Shown: positions 15,818-24,552 of the stretch, one piece after another | Position numbering within the stretch: the stretch's first letter is position 1 | Layout of the letters: every line of letters starts with the position of its first letter | Origin: Desulfurivibrio sp044068625 | Lineage (GTDB): Bacteria; Desulfobacterota; Desulfobulbia; Desulfobulbales; Desulfurivibrionaceae | Length of the DNA stretch: 64,000 nucleotides | Direction: 5' to 3' | Assembly: GCF_044068625.1 (NCBI RefSeq) | Contig: NZ_JBIPKH010000012.1 | Coordinates: 1 to 64,000 of the forward strand | Program-made: the position numbers and the translations under genes | The notes under the pieces: model-generated | The model's database searches: none | Told to the model about the DNA's origin: nothing | Seen by the model: only the letters and a program-made list of their open reading frames with translations

Positions 15818-18800
15818 TACGCCAGCGCTGGTCGCCATGGCCGTTGCCGGGAGGGAGTAGAAGGCTGGCGGTTTGGGCCTTGGCCCTGCTGCTCCCGGTC
15901 GGCGGAGGTTACTCCCCGGCTGGGGCGGCCGCCCCCCTGGTGCCGGAGCGGGAAATCGTTCTACTGGAGGCGATGATCCCGGCCTGGAAACTGCGCTGGG
16001 ATGAGGCTCGCTCCCTGGTCCGCCAGGGGCGGCTGCCGCAGGCGGCCCAGCTTTATGAGGAGCTGCTGGCCGGGGAGATGCCGTCGCACCAGGCCCGCTG
16101 GGAACTGGCCCGGGTCTGGCAAAGTCTGGGGGAGCACGATCGCGCTCTCCAGCATTTTGAGTTGCTGTGGGAAGCCAATCCGGAAAATTCTGAATACAAC
16201 CAGGGGTTGGCTTTTGCCTTGCTGGCCACCGGGCGTTTTGGTCGCTCCGCCGAGTTGCTGGCCGGCCTGTTGAGCCATAATCCCCAAGAGCCCCGGCTGC
16301 TGGCGGCCCTGGTTGAGGCCCAGCTGGCCATGGGCAATGGGGCCAAGGCCCTGCCGGCTTTGGAGAAGCTGGTGGGGTTGGCTCCGGATTATCCCGGTTT
16401 TGCCGGCGAGCTGGCCCCGGGGGCGACCGCCAGTGAGAGCCTGGCCCGGCTCTACCGCAGGCTGGGTCAGGTGGATCGGGCCCGGGATTTGAGCCGGCGA
16501 TTGGCCGAACCGGTTGGGGCTGATCCCAGCTTGCTGATTCTGGCCGCGGATATCCACGAAGAGCTGGGCTTGCGCCGGCAGGCGGCGGCCTATTGGCGGC
16601 GGGTCGTGGCCAGCGGTTTGGCCTATCCCCGGGCCGCCGCCCGCCTGGATGCCTATCTCCTCGACGAAGGTCACGGTGAGGAGGCCCTATCCCGGCTGCT
16701 GCCTCGGTTGGCGGCCAATCCCGATGACCATCAGCTGCTTCGGCGCACCGCCCAGGTATATTTGGGGATGACCCTCTTTGAGCAAGCCCTGCCCCACCTG
16801 GAAAATTACCTCGAACTGAACCCCACCGACCGGGAGTCCCTGCTGCTGCTGCTGGATATCTATAACGCCCTGCATAAAGAGGCCGAGGCCCTGGTTACCC
16901 TGGAGCGGTTGTTGGCCCTGGAGGGGGAGACGGCCCCGGACAAACTGATCCAAGCGGCCCTGCTCTACGAGGAGCGGGGCGAGAAGCTGCGGGCCCTCGA
17001 GCTTTATGGCCGGGTTTTCGCGCAGCGGCCCGGGGAGCCGCGGCTGCTGGCCAGGCAGTTGCGCTTACTGCAGCTGCTGGGGCGGGACGCCGAGGTCCGG
17101 GAGATCATGGCTCGGTCTGAAAACGCCCGTCGAGCCGCCGATATTCTGGCGGCCTGGCACCAGCTGGACCCCGACAATCATCCGGTGACGCTCTCTTTGG
17201 CCCTGGTGTACCTGGAGGGGAGCCGGTTGGCGGAAAGCGCGGAGCTGCTGGCGGGCCTGGAGAGAGCCGGTTACGAACAGCCGCAATTTTTCTGGGCCCG
17301 GGCTTTGCTGCGGGAGCGGCAGCAGCTTCCCTACGCGGCCTGGCAGGATTATGAGCGGCTCCTGCTCCTGGTTCCGCAAAGAGAGGAGGCTCGGCGGCGG
17401 GCCCTGGTGCTGGCTGTCCGCTTGGGCTTGCCCGAGAGGGTGGCTGAGCATTCCCGGCATTTGGCCGCCACGGCGGCGACCGATCTCGCCGCCACCCTGG
17501 AACTGGTGACGGCGAGGATTGAAGTTTTGGATCTGGCCGGTGCCCATCAGGCCTTAATTTTCCTGCAATCGGAGGCGGCGGCCCCCGAAGAACGGGTTTG
17601 GCTGCTGCTGGCCCAGGCCCGACTTTTCGCTGTGGCTGGCCTGGTCCCGGAAGCGGAACAGGCCTTGCGCCTGGCGTTGCTGGAGGGGGTGGAGGAGGTG
17701 GAGGTTTACCGGGCCCTTTTTGAGTTGGCCCTGGCTGCTGGTCGCCCGGCGGAAGCCGTGATCTGGCTGACCGCCCTGGAGCAGCGGTGGCCCTCTTTCC
17801 CTCTTGATTCGCAGCAGATCGGTGATCGGGGGCTGACCATGGGGGAAAAGGAGGCCCTGCCCGAGCTGATGCGGGTACGGCTGGGGCTGGCTGAAGGGGA
17901 TTACCGTCAGGCCTTGCGCCTGTTGCGCCGGTTGCCGCGAGAGGGCGCGGGCATGGAGCGATTGCTGGCGGCCGCGGTTGGCAGGCTGCTGTCTGACGAT
18001 CTTTTGTGGCAGGCCGAAAGTTTGCTGCAGGAGGAACTGCTTAACCGGGAGGAGGCTGGGCCGGAGGCCCTGATTCTGGCCGCCCTGGTCAGCGAACGGC
18101 GGGGCCGGCTGGAGGAGCGGGAAGATTTCCTGGCCCGGGCCGGGGAGTGGGCCCTCCTTGATCCCGGACGGGTCCTGGCCTTGGCTGAAATCCTGGCCCG
18201 TTACGGGTTGCACCAGGAGGCGGTGACGGTGCTGGATTCATTGGCGGAGCCTTTGCCGCGTTCATTGCGGGGAGGGTTGCAGCTGGCCGATTCCCTTACG
18301 GCCGCCGGTCGGAAGAGCGCCGCCCTTGCCCAATTGGATCAGCTGCTGGAGGTCTATCCCGACCTCTTTGTGCTCCAGTCCCGGCGGTTGCGACTGCTGT
18401 TTGAGGCCGGCCGCCTGGATGAGGTGGTGGAGTTGGCGGATGGGTTGGCCCTCTCCCATCCCTGGGCCGGGGCTGATCTGGCCTTGACGAAAGTTCACGC
18501 CCTGTGGATGCAGCGGCAGTGGCAACCGGCTTTAAATGAACTGGCTGAGAGGCTGACGCCGACGGTGAACGCCCGGTTCGCCGCGGCGGCTGAAGAGGCG
18601 CGGTTATCGGTGCCGGCTGATGAGCCGCCGTCGCCTTGGGGCCGGCTGGCCGGAGCGATCAACCCCCTGAGCGCCTTCATTGACAAGATCATGACCCCGG
18701 TCTATGCCGCGGCACTGCAACCCGGTGATGATCAGGCGCGCCGGCTGGCGGCGCCCCTTTATGCCGAATACCGCCGTCAGCAGCGTTTCGCCATGGAGCT

Positions 18801-19911
18801 GCAGGCCCGGCAGGCCGTGGAGCGGCGGGAGTTTTTTGCCGCCCTGCGGGCCTTTGAGCGCTTGGCCCAGGAATATCCCGATGAGGGGCCGTTGCTTTAT
18901 GATCTGGCCGGCCTCTACAGCCGGTTGGAGAGGCTGGAGCCGGAAGCGGCCATTTATCGGCAACTAACCGCCGATCAGGTGCAATACCCGGGGCTCACCG
19001 GGGCTCGTCTGCGCAACGAGTTGAAACGCCAACCCCGCTCATCCCTCCACCATGAGTATCGTCGGGAAGAGGGGAGGGACGGCCATAAAGCCCTGGTCAG
19101 CCACCGCTGGACCGCCTCCCACTGGTTGGCACCCTACCTGGGGCATGAGTTTGATCTGGCCGTCTCCTATTGGCGTTACCGTGATCCCGATACCCCGGAA
19201 ACCGCGCGTGGGCGGCAGGCGGAGTTGCTTTATCGCCGGGACGCTTTTGCCGAAGTGGATCTGCTGCTCGGGATCGGAGCCTGGGGCCTGAATGATGGGC
19301 CCGAGTACCTGCTGGGCCGGGCCGAGATCGCCGGTGATTTCGGGGATCGCTTCTGGGGGAGGCTGGCCTACCGGCGGCAGCTGGTGGAGGATACCCTGGA
19401 AGCCGTTCGGCGGGGGATTCGAACCGAATCCTATTCGGCGGCGGCGGTAATCGATCTGTTGCCGCGCCTGGAGGCGGGGGCCAGCTACGGTTTTCTGGAC
19501 TATTCCGATGGCAATCGCACCCACGGTTATGACCTCTGGGCCGGATACACCATTTTCACCGACCCGACCCTGCTGAGCGTCCGTTACATCTATGATTTTA
19601 AGGATTCATCACAAGGGGCACCCACGGGTGATCACCCCTATTGGGCTCCGGCCAATTATTGGCGTAAACTCGTGGAGTTCTCCTTCCGCCACCAATTGAG
19701 CGACGACCCGTTTCTGCGTGATATTCCCCGCTACTACACCCTGCGTTACGCCACCATCTACGACTCCGACGGCTATGCCCACCAGGAGCTGGCGGGTTCC
19801 CTCTTCCTGGAGTGGAGTCCCAAACTGATTCTGGAGGCCGGGGTGGAATTGTCCAGTGCCCCCAGCTATCGGCGGCGCCAGTTCAGTACCACGCTTACTT
19901 ACCGTTGGTAG
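15814..19911 (+). CDS. TPR-rich outer-membrane beta-barrel protein, polysaccharide-exporter-like
   Basis: The product has 1365 residues. An N-terminal signal region (hydrophobic about 18-40) is followed by ~1000 residues of helical tetratricopeptide-like repeats (many AL-x2-LE-x2-L and GR-x2-EA patterns). A C-terminal beta-barrel of ~300 residues ends in TTLTYRW, with the terminal aromatic residue expected for outer-membrane insertion. Repeats plus barrel is the plan of PgaA, BcsC and PelB, which export polysaccharides. The ATG overlaps the stop of the aminotransferase gene (ATGA). No glycosyltransferase or synthase gene is adjacent, so the exported polymer is unknown. Its size is close to PelB/BcsC. 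Confidence is high for architecture, moderate for function. Confidence 0.8.
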   Translation: MIRQRWSPWPLPGGSRRLAVWALALLLPVGGGYSPAGAAAPLVPEREIVLLEAMIPAWKLRWDEARSLVRQGRLPQAAQLYEELLAGEMPSHQARWELARVWQSLGEHDRALQHFELLWEANPENSEYNQGLAFALLATGRFGRSAELLAGLLSHNPQEPRLLAALVEAQLAMGNGAKALPALEKLVGLAPDYPGFAGELAPGATASESLARLYRRLGQVDRARDLSRRLAEPVGADPSLLILAADIHEELGLRRQAAAYWRRVVASGLAYPRAAARLDAYLLDEGHGEEALSRLLPRLAANPDDHQLLRRTAQVYLGMTLFEQALPHLENYLELNPTDRESLLLLLDIYNALHKEAEALVTLERLLALEGETAPDKLIQAALLYEERGEKLRALELYGRVFAQRPGEPRLLARQLRLLQLLGRDAEVREIMARSENARRAADILAAWHQLDPDNHPVTLSLALVYLEGSRLAESAELLAGLERAGYEQPQFFWARALLRERQQLPYAAWQDYERLLLLVPQREEARRRALVLAVRLGLPERVAEHSRHLAATAATDLAATLELVTARIEVLDLAGAHQALIFLQSEAAAPEERVWLLLAQARLFAVAGLVPEAEQALRLALLEGVEEVEVYRALFELALAAGRPAEAVIWLTALEQRWPSFPLDSQQIGDRGLTMGEKEALPELMRVRLGLAEGDYRQALRLLRRLPREGAGMERLLAAAVGRLLSDDLLWQAESLLQEELLNREEAGPEALILAALVSERRGRLEEREDFLARAGEWALLDPGRVLALAEILARYGLHQEAVTVLDSLAEPLPRSLRGGLQLADSLTAAGRKSAALAQLDQLLEVYPDLFVLQSRRLRLLFEAGRLDEVVELADGLALSHPWAGADLALTKVHALWMQRQWQPALNELAERLTPTVNARFAAAAEEARLSVPADEPPSPWGRLAGAINPLSAFIDKIMTPVYAAALQPGDDQARRLAAPLYAEYRRQQRFAMELQARQAVERREFFAALRAFERLAQEYPDEGPLLYDLAGLYSRLERLEPEAAIYRQLTADQVQYPGLTGARLRNELKRQPRSSLHHEYRREEGRDGHKALVSHRWTASHWLAPYLGHEFDLAVSYWRYRDPDTPETARGRQAELLYRRDAFAEVDLLLGIGAWGLNDGPEYLLGRAEIAGDFGDRFWGRLAYRRQLVEDTLEAVRRGIRTESYSAAAVIDLLPRLEAGASYGFLDYSDGNRTHGYDLWAGYTIFTDPTLLSVRYIYDFKDSSQGAPTGDHPYWAPANYWRKLVEFSFRHQLSDDPFLRDIPRYYTLRYATIYDSDGYAHQELAGSLFLEWSPKLILEAGVELSSAPSYRRRQFSTTLTYRW

Positions 19912-19929
19912 AGCCCCCGCCACACGGGG

Positions 19930-19958
19930 TTGCAATCCCTGATGTGGTATGGTAATAA
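19930..19958 (+). promoter_or_regulatory. Putative greA promoter
   Basis: TTGCAA (19930-19935), 17 bases, then TAATAA (19953-19958), preceded by a TGG extended element. It lies just after the stop of the TPR gene and upstream of a terminator-like hairpin and greA. Confidence 0.4.
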
Positions 19959-19984
19959 GCTGGAAAGTCAGTTGGTTTGATCTG

Positions 19985-20030
19985 CGCCGTTTCGCCTGGC
20001 CGCTTGCCGGGGGAAACGGCGTGATTTTTT
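19985..20030 (+). terminator. Rho-independent terminator upstream of greA
   Basis: A 9-bp perfect stem, CGCCGTTTC (19985-19993) with GAAACGGCG (20013-20021), is followed by TGATTTTTT. It ends the rpoH-aminotransferase-TPR operon and, because a candidate promoter lies before it, would also sit inside the greA leader. Confidence 0.85.
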
Positions 20031-20050
20031 ATGCATAAAGGAGAAAGAGA

Positions 20051-20539
20051 GTGATGGTTGAGCGCATCCCCATGACCCGCAGCGGCCACGAAAAGCTTCG
20101 TCTGGAACTGAACCATTTGCAACGGCAGGAGCGGCCCCAGGTGATCAAGGCGATCGAGGTGGCCAGGGAACACGGCGATCTCAAGGAAAACGCCGAATAC
20201 CACGCGGCCAAGGAGCGGCAGAGCCATATTGAAGGCCGGATTATGGAGCTGAAGGATAAACTGTCCCGGGCTGAAGTGATCGAAATTGCCGATCTGGACT
20301 GCGAGCGGGTGGTTTTTGGCGTGGTGGTTAAGCTGGTGGATCTGGATACCGACGAGGAGGTCAGCTATCAGCTGCTGGGCCCGGAGGAGGCCAGGGTTGA
20401 GACCGGCAGCATTTCGGTGCTCTCACCGCTGGGGCGGGCGATGATCGGTAAGTCGGTGGGGGATGAGGTGACGGTGAAGACCCCCGGCGGGGTTAGGCAG
20501 TTTGAGGTGCTGGAGATTACTTTGCCGCCGGCTGAATGA
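20051..20539 (+). CDS. greA: Transcription elongation factor GreA
   Basis: The product has 161-162 residues, the usual GreA length. It has the N-terminal coiled coil with its signature (IPMTRSGHEKLRLEL; EHGDLKENAEYHAAKERQ) and the C-terminal FKBP-like domain (SPLGRAMIGKSVGDEV). GreA enters the secondary channel of RNA polymerase and stimulates transcript cleavage in backtracked complexes. AAGGAG at 20038-20043 fits either the GTG at 20051 or the ATG at 20054. The 3' end overlaps the convergent tetR gene by 23 bases. Confidence 0.95.
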   Translation: MMVERIPMTRSGHEKLRLELNHLQRQERPQVIKAIEVAREHGDLKENAEYHAAKERQSHIEGRIMELKDKLSRAEVIEIADLDCERVVFGVVVKLVDLDTDEEVSYQLLGPEEARVETGSISVLSPLGRAMIGKSVGDEVTVKTPGGVRQFEVLEITLPPAE

Positions 20540-21119
20540 TCCCGTTGATGAAGATCGCCGAGATCTGCTCGGCAGTCTCCTGGATGGAGTAACTGTGGTC
20601 GGGGGAGAGGACCCAGAGTCGGGCGGTTTCGTCCAGGGCCCCGAAAAAGGCCCGCTTGAAAACCCCGGGCAGAACATCCGGCCGGAATACCCCCAGCTCC
20701 TGCCCTTTTCTGACAATGCCGGAGATGATGTCGAGATACTCGCTGAATTTGGTGTTGCGGTATTCTCGCATGAACTTGTTGCTTTGCCGCAACTCCATCT
20801 GCAGCACTTCCGCCAGCTCCCGGCGATCATCCATCATCTGCAGGTGATGGGTGGCGAAAATTCGCAGCATCTCCCGGGGATTGTCGTCGGCCTTCGACTC
20901 AAGCAGCAGCTTGACTTCCATGATTATCTTGCCGATCTCCTCTTCGAACAGTGAGATCAGGATATCGTATTTGTTGTTGAAGTACAGGTAGATGGTGCCG
21001 TCGGCCACCTGGGCTTCCTTGGCGATATCGGAGATCCGGGCATGGAAGAATCCCTTGCGGGAAAAAACTCTGATTGCCGCCTCAATAATTTTGGAATGCT
21101 TGTCTGCGGTGCGGATCAT
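20517..21119 (-). CDS. TetR family regulator, FadR-like
   Basis: The 200-residue product has an N-terminal TetR helix-turn-helix: KIIEAAIRVFSRKG, ISDIAKEAQVADGTIYLYF, then NKYDILISLF. This segment closely resembles FadR of Bacillus, which represses fatty-acid degradation genes and is released by long-chain acyl-CoA. I chose the ATG at 21119 because the family normally starts just before helix 1; a longer start at 21200 would overlap a palindromic operator-like sequence. No clear SD is seen at 21119. Autoregulation through the site at 21190-21203 is likely. No fatty-acid gene is adjacent. Confidence 0.85.
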   Translation of the reverse strand: MIRTADKHSKIIEAAIRVFSRKGFFHARISDIAKEAQVADGTIYLYFNNKYDILISLFEEEIGKIIMEVKLLLESKADDNPREMLRIFATHHLQMMDDRRELAEVLQMELRQSNKFMREYRNTKFSEYLDIISGIVRKGQELGVFRPDVLPGVFKRAFFGALDETARLWVLSPDHSYSIQETAEQISAIFINGIIQPAAK

Positions 21120-21189
21120 GGTTATTATGGCAGGGTTCAGGAAACGTAAAGGGGCGGCTCGCCGCCCCCCCGGATCAGCTAAAGTTGGC

Positions 21190-21203
21190 TGAATGCTCAT
21201 TCA
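21190..21203. promoter_or_regulatory. Palindromic operator resembling FadR-type sites
   Basis: TGAATG-CT-CATTCA is a perfect inverted repeat 71-84 bases upstream of the TetR start codon. The half sites TGAATG/CATTCA are those known for Bacillus FadR operators, and the adjacent regulator resembles FadR. Known sites have a longer centre, so the exact spacing differs. Confidence 0.55.
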
Positions 21204-21289
21204 TTATTCCCGACATCTTATTCGGAACTGCGGATCGGTGTCAAGGACAATATGTCACATCGTATATCCACTGATCCCGTTTGCACAGC

Positions 21290-21319
21290 TTGACAAAAGC
21301 GAGGCTAAAACGGTAACCT
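21290..21319 (+). promoter_or_regulatory. Putative purD promoter
   Basis: A perfect -35 TTGACA (21290-21295) is followed after 18 bases by TAACCT (21314-21319), a weak -10. It lies about 50 bases before the purD ATG. Confidence 0.35.
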
Positions 21320-21371
21320 GCCGGTGAACATTTAGCCTTCCACCATCGTTAATATTCTGCAAGGGAAGAAG

Positions 21372-22664
21372 ATGAAAATATTGATTGTCGGTTCGGGCGG
21401 GCGTGAGCATGCCCTGGCCTGGAGTATGGCCCGCTCGCCGCGGGTAAGCGCGGTCTATTGTGCTCCGGGCAATGCCGGAATCGCCGCAATTGCCACCCCG
21501 GTGGCGCTTGCGCCCAACGACAGCGGGGCTTTGGCCGATTTTGCCCAGCGGGAAGGGATCGACCTCACCGTGGTGGGCCCGGAGGGTCCCTTGAGTCAAG
21601 GCCTGGTTGACCTTTTCCAGGAGCGGGGCTTGCGGGTTTTTGGACCCACCCGGGGGGCCGCCGCCCTGGAGGGCAGCAAGGTTTTCATGAAGAACCTGTT
21701 GCGGAAATATGAGATCCCCTCGGCGGCCTACGCGGTGTTCGACCGCCGTGAACAGGCGGTTGCCCATCTGGACACCCTTGAGTTTCCGGTGGTGGTTAAG
21801 GCCGACGGTTTGGCGGCCGGCAAGGGGGTTATCATTGCCGCCGACCGGGCGGAGGCCGTGGCCGCCCTTGACCTGATCATGGGGGATCGGGCCTTTGGCG
21901 AGGCCGGCAATCAAGTGGTGCTGGAGGAGTTCCTGGCCGGTGAAGAGGCCTCCTTCATCGCCTTTACCGACGGGAAAACCGTGTTGCCTTTGCCCAGCTC
22001 CCAGGATCACAAGGCGGCCTTTGATGGTGATCAGGGGCCCAATACCGGGGGGATGGGGGCCTATTCCCCCGCTCCGGTGCTGACCCCCGAGTTGGAACGC
22101 CAGGTGATGGAAAAGGTGATGTACCCCACGGTGGCGGCCATGGCGGCGGAGGGGCGACCTTACAAGGGGATGCTCTATGCCGGGTTGATGATCCGCGATG
22201 GTGAGGCCAAGGTGCTGGAGTTCAACTGCCGTTTCGGCGATCCCGAGGCCCAGCCGCTGCTGCTGCGCTTGCGCGGCGATCTGGTGGAGGTGTTGGAGGC
22301 GGTGATCGATGAACGGCTGGATCAGGTCACTCTTGATATCGATCCCCGGCCCACTGTTTGCGTGGTGATGGCCTCCGGCGGTTATCCGGGGGAATACAGC
22401 GTTGGGCACGAGATCAGCGGCCTGCCGGCGGCGGCAGCGGTTGAAGGGGTGGAGATCTTCCATGCCGGAACCCGGCTGGAGCAGGGGAAGCTGGTCAGCG
22501 CCGGCGGCCGGGTCCTGGGGGTATGCGCCATCGCTGCAACCCTGGAGTCGGCCATCGCCCGGGCCTATCAGGCGGTGGATTTGATCTCCTGGCAGGATTG
22601 TCGCTATCGCCGCGACATCGGCCGCAAGGCCCTGCATCGATCGGGGGGACCCGCCGATGGTTGA
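21372..22664 (+). CDS. purD: Phosphoribosylamine--glycine ligase
   Basis: This is a 430-residue ATP-grasp enzyme joining phosphoribosylamine to glycine, the second step of de novo purine synthesis. It begins MKILIVGSGGREHALAW, and carries PSAAYAVFD, VVKADGLAAGKGV, the GARS signature (RFGDPEAQPLL) and NTGGMGAYSPAP. Length matches the family (about 425). AGGGAAG precedes the ATG. It overlaps the next gene by eight bases, so the two are probably co-translated. Confidence 0.97.
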   Translation: MKILIVGSGGREHALAWSMARSPRVSAVYCAPGNAGIAAIATPVALAPNDSGALADFAQREGIDLTVVGPEGPLSQGLVDLFQERGLRVFGPTRGAAALEGSKVFMKNLLRKYEIPSAAYAVFDRREQAVAHLDTLEFPVVVKADGLAAGKGVIIAADRAEAVAALDLIMGDRAFGEAGNQVVLEEFLAGEEASFIAFTDGKTVLPLPSSQDHKAAFDGDQGPNTGGMGAYSPAPVLTPELERQVMEKVMYPTVAAMAAEGRPYKGMLYAGLMIRDGEAKVLEFNCRFGDPEAQPLLLRLRGDLVEVLEAVIDERLDQVTLDIDPRPTVCVVMASGGYPGEYSVGHEISGLPAAAAVEGVEIFHAGTRLEQGKLVSAGGRVLGVCAIAATLESAIARAYQAVDLISWQDCRYRRDIGRKALHRSGGPADG

Positions 22665-23361
22665 GAGTGATCGCCCCCCCGGTGGCGACCCCCTAAGGTC
22701 TTTTCCGGTAGTGGAAAATGGAGTTGGGGAGGGTGAGCTTGCCCGGGCGGTGGCGGTGATCCGGGCAGGCGGCATGGTGGCTTTTCCCACCGAAACCTAT
22801 TACGGGTTGGCCGTGGACCCCTTTAATCGAGAGGCCCTCTCCCGTCTCTTTGCCGTCAAGAGACGGGCGCCGGACAAGCCGATCCTCTGCCTGGTCCACG
22901 AGCGTGGTCAGTTGGAACTCCTGGCCCGACGGGTGCCCGCTTCTTACGAACCCCTGATCACCGCGTTCTGGCCGGGCCCCCTTACCCTGATTTTTGAAGC
23001 ACGGGAGGAGGTGCCCTTGGTCCTCACCGGCTACAGCGGCACGGTGGGGATCCGGATCTCCTCCCATCCCCTGGCCACCCGCCTGGCCGCGGCCTTTGGC
23101 GGACCGATCTCCGCCACCAGCGCCAATCTCTCCGGTCTGCCGGCGGCGGCTTCCGCCGCCGAAGTAACCGCCCAGCTCGGGCCCGATGTGGACCTGGTGC
23201 TGGATGGCGGCGCAACCCCCGGGGGGAGAGGTTCCACCCTGGTTGGCCTGGCCGGTGACGAGCCGGTACTGATCCGGCCCGGGGTGATCTCCCAGGAAGA
23301 GCTCATGGAGAAAAGCGGTCGGGAGATCTGGCCCATGGTTCCCCAGGGAGGGGAAAAGTGA
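22657..23361 (+). CDS. L-threonylcarbamoyladenylate synthase (Sua5/YciO/YrdC family)
   Basis: The 234-residue product has the YrdC fold: GGMVAFPTETYYGLAVDPFN, the KRRAPDKPILCLV segment, FWPGPLTLIF, GTVGIRISSHPLA and GPISATSANLSG. The enzyme makes threonylcarbamoyl-AMP from threonine, bicarbonate and ATP for the t6A37 tRNA modification. It lacks the C-terminal Sua5 domain, so it is TsaC-like in size. The partner gene tsaE lies 3 kb downstream on the opposite strand. Confidence 0.92.
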   Translation: MVESDRPPGGDPLRSFPVVENGVGEGELARAVAVIRAGGMVAFPTETYYGLAVDPFNREALSRLFAVKRRAPDKPILCLVHERGQLELLARRVPASYEPLITAFWPGPLTLIFEAREEVPLVLTGYSGTVGIRISSHPLATRLAAAFGGPISATSANLSGLPAAASAAEVTAQLGPDVDLVLDGGATPGGRGSTLVGLAGDEPVLIRPGVISQEELMEKSGREIWPMVPQGGEK

Positions 23362-23687
23362 TGGTTGAGTTTCAGTGGGACCGGGCCTTTGCCCTTGAGC
23401 AGGCGGGAGACGATGAAGAACTGCTGGCTGAACTGCTGGCCTTGCTCCGTGATTCGGCGGCCTCCGATCTGGAGCTGATTCGAGCGGCGGCGGCGGCCCG
23501 AGACGGGGTGGCCCTGGCGGACGCGGCTCATAACACCAAGGGGGCGGCCGCCAGCCTGGGCATGGAGAATCTGCGCCGGGTGGCCCACGAACTGGAGCAG
23601 GCCGGGCGGGGCGGAGATTTGGCCGGGGTGGAGAGCCGGATTCTCCTGCTGGAGCGGCTGCTGGCCTGTCTCCAGGATCTGCGTTGA
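23358..23687 (+). CDS. Histidine phosphotransfer (Hpt) domain protein
   Basis: This is a 109-residue single-domain helical protein. The phosphoacceptor motif AAHNTKGAAASLGM (His near residue 57) and the ALADA...LRRVAHELEQAGR helices fit the Hpt fold. Hpt proteins relay phosphate between receiver domains of hybrid kinases and response regulators. The start (GTG 23358 or ATG 23361) overlaps the preceding stop. The likely partner is the hybrid kinase at 24545, which has a receiver but no Hpt domain of its own. Confidence 0.88.
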   Translation: MMVEFQWDRAFALEQAGDDEELLAELLALLRDSAASDLELIRAAAAARDGVALADAAHNTKGAAASLGMENLRRVAHELEQAGRGGDLAGVESRILLLERLLACLQDLR

Positions 23688-23694
23688 GGCCGGC

Positions 23695-24552
23695 TTGCCC
23701 ACTCCCATGATGGACGCCAAAACCATAGTCCGCAAGTTCAGCGATTTCAAAACCCTGCCCCATGTCGCGCTCCGGGTGGCCCAGCTGGTCAACCAAGAGC
23801 AGGCCACCATGCACGATTTTGAGGAGGTGATCAGGCTGGACCCGGTGCTGGTTACCCGGCTGCTGCGCCTGGTCAACAGTCCCTATTTCGGTTTGGCCCG
23901 CAAGGTGGAATCGATCTCCAAGGCCGTGGTCTTCTGCGGCATCAAGCAGTTGCGCAACCTAGTGGCGGTGGAGGCCCTGCGCAGCATGTTCAAAGGGGAA
24001 GACAAACGTTTTTCCCGGGAACAGCTCTGGCTCCACTCGGCCACCGTGGCCATCCTGGCCGAGATGATTGCCAAGCGGATCTTCGGTCTGGCCGGAGATG
24101 AGGCCTTCTTGGCCGGGATTATCCATGATGTCGGCCTGGTGGCCGAGGATCAGGTGGCCGGCGAGGAGTTGCGGCTGGCCGCCGATGATTTGCGCCAGGG
24201 CAAAGGTTCGCTGACTGAGTGTGAAAGGCGCCGCCTGGGGACCGATCACTGTGAGGTTGGGGTGCTGCTGGCCCAGGAGTGGAAACTCCCCCCCGAGGTA
24301 CTCAAGGCGATTCGGTTTCACCATGATCCGGAGAAAAAGTTCGCCATCCCCAGTCTCTCGGCCATTATCGTGCTGGCCGACTTCATGGCCTTTAAAATGC
24401 AGCACAATCCGGTGCCCGGCGCCCCGGTGCCCGCTCTTCCCCCCCCTCTGGCCCGGCATGTCAAAAGTATGATGGTCAACTACAAGATCATCGTCCGTGA
24501 TCTGCCGGCGGAGATGGCCAAAGCCAGGGAACTTTATCACAGCGATGATTGA
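23695..24552 (+). CDS. HDOD domain signalling protein
   Basis: The 285-residue product has the HDOD signature: LPHVALRVAQLVN, VIRLDPVLVTRLLRLVNSPYFG, VVFCGIKQLRNLV, and later IIHDVGL and RFHHDPE. HDOD proteins are non-enzymatic relatives of HD hydrolases that act in signal transduction, often with c-di-GMP or two-component systems. A TTG at 23695 lies six bases after GAGG; an ATG at 23707 is the alternative. It overlaps the following kinase gene by eight bases. Confidence 0.88.
   Translation: MPTPMMDAKTIVRKFSDFKTLPHVALRVAQLVNQEQATMHDFEEVIRLDPVLVTRLLRLVNSPYFGLARKVESISKAVVFCGIKQLRNLVAVEALRSMFKGEDKRFSREQLWLHSATVAILAEMIAKRIFGLAGDEAFLAGIIHDVGLVAEDQVAGEELRLAADDLRQGKGSLTECERRRLGTDHCEVGVLLAQEWKLPPEVLKAIRFHHDPEKKFAIPSLSAIIVLADFMAFKMQHNPVPGAPVPALPPPLARHVKSMMVNYKIIVRDLPAEMAKARELYHSDD

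Noticed and set aside
14621..15838. 405-codon minus-strand open frame
   Set aside because: It is antisense to the aminotransferase gene, which carries all PLP-enzyme motifs.
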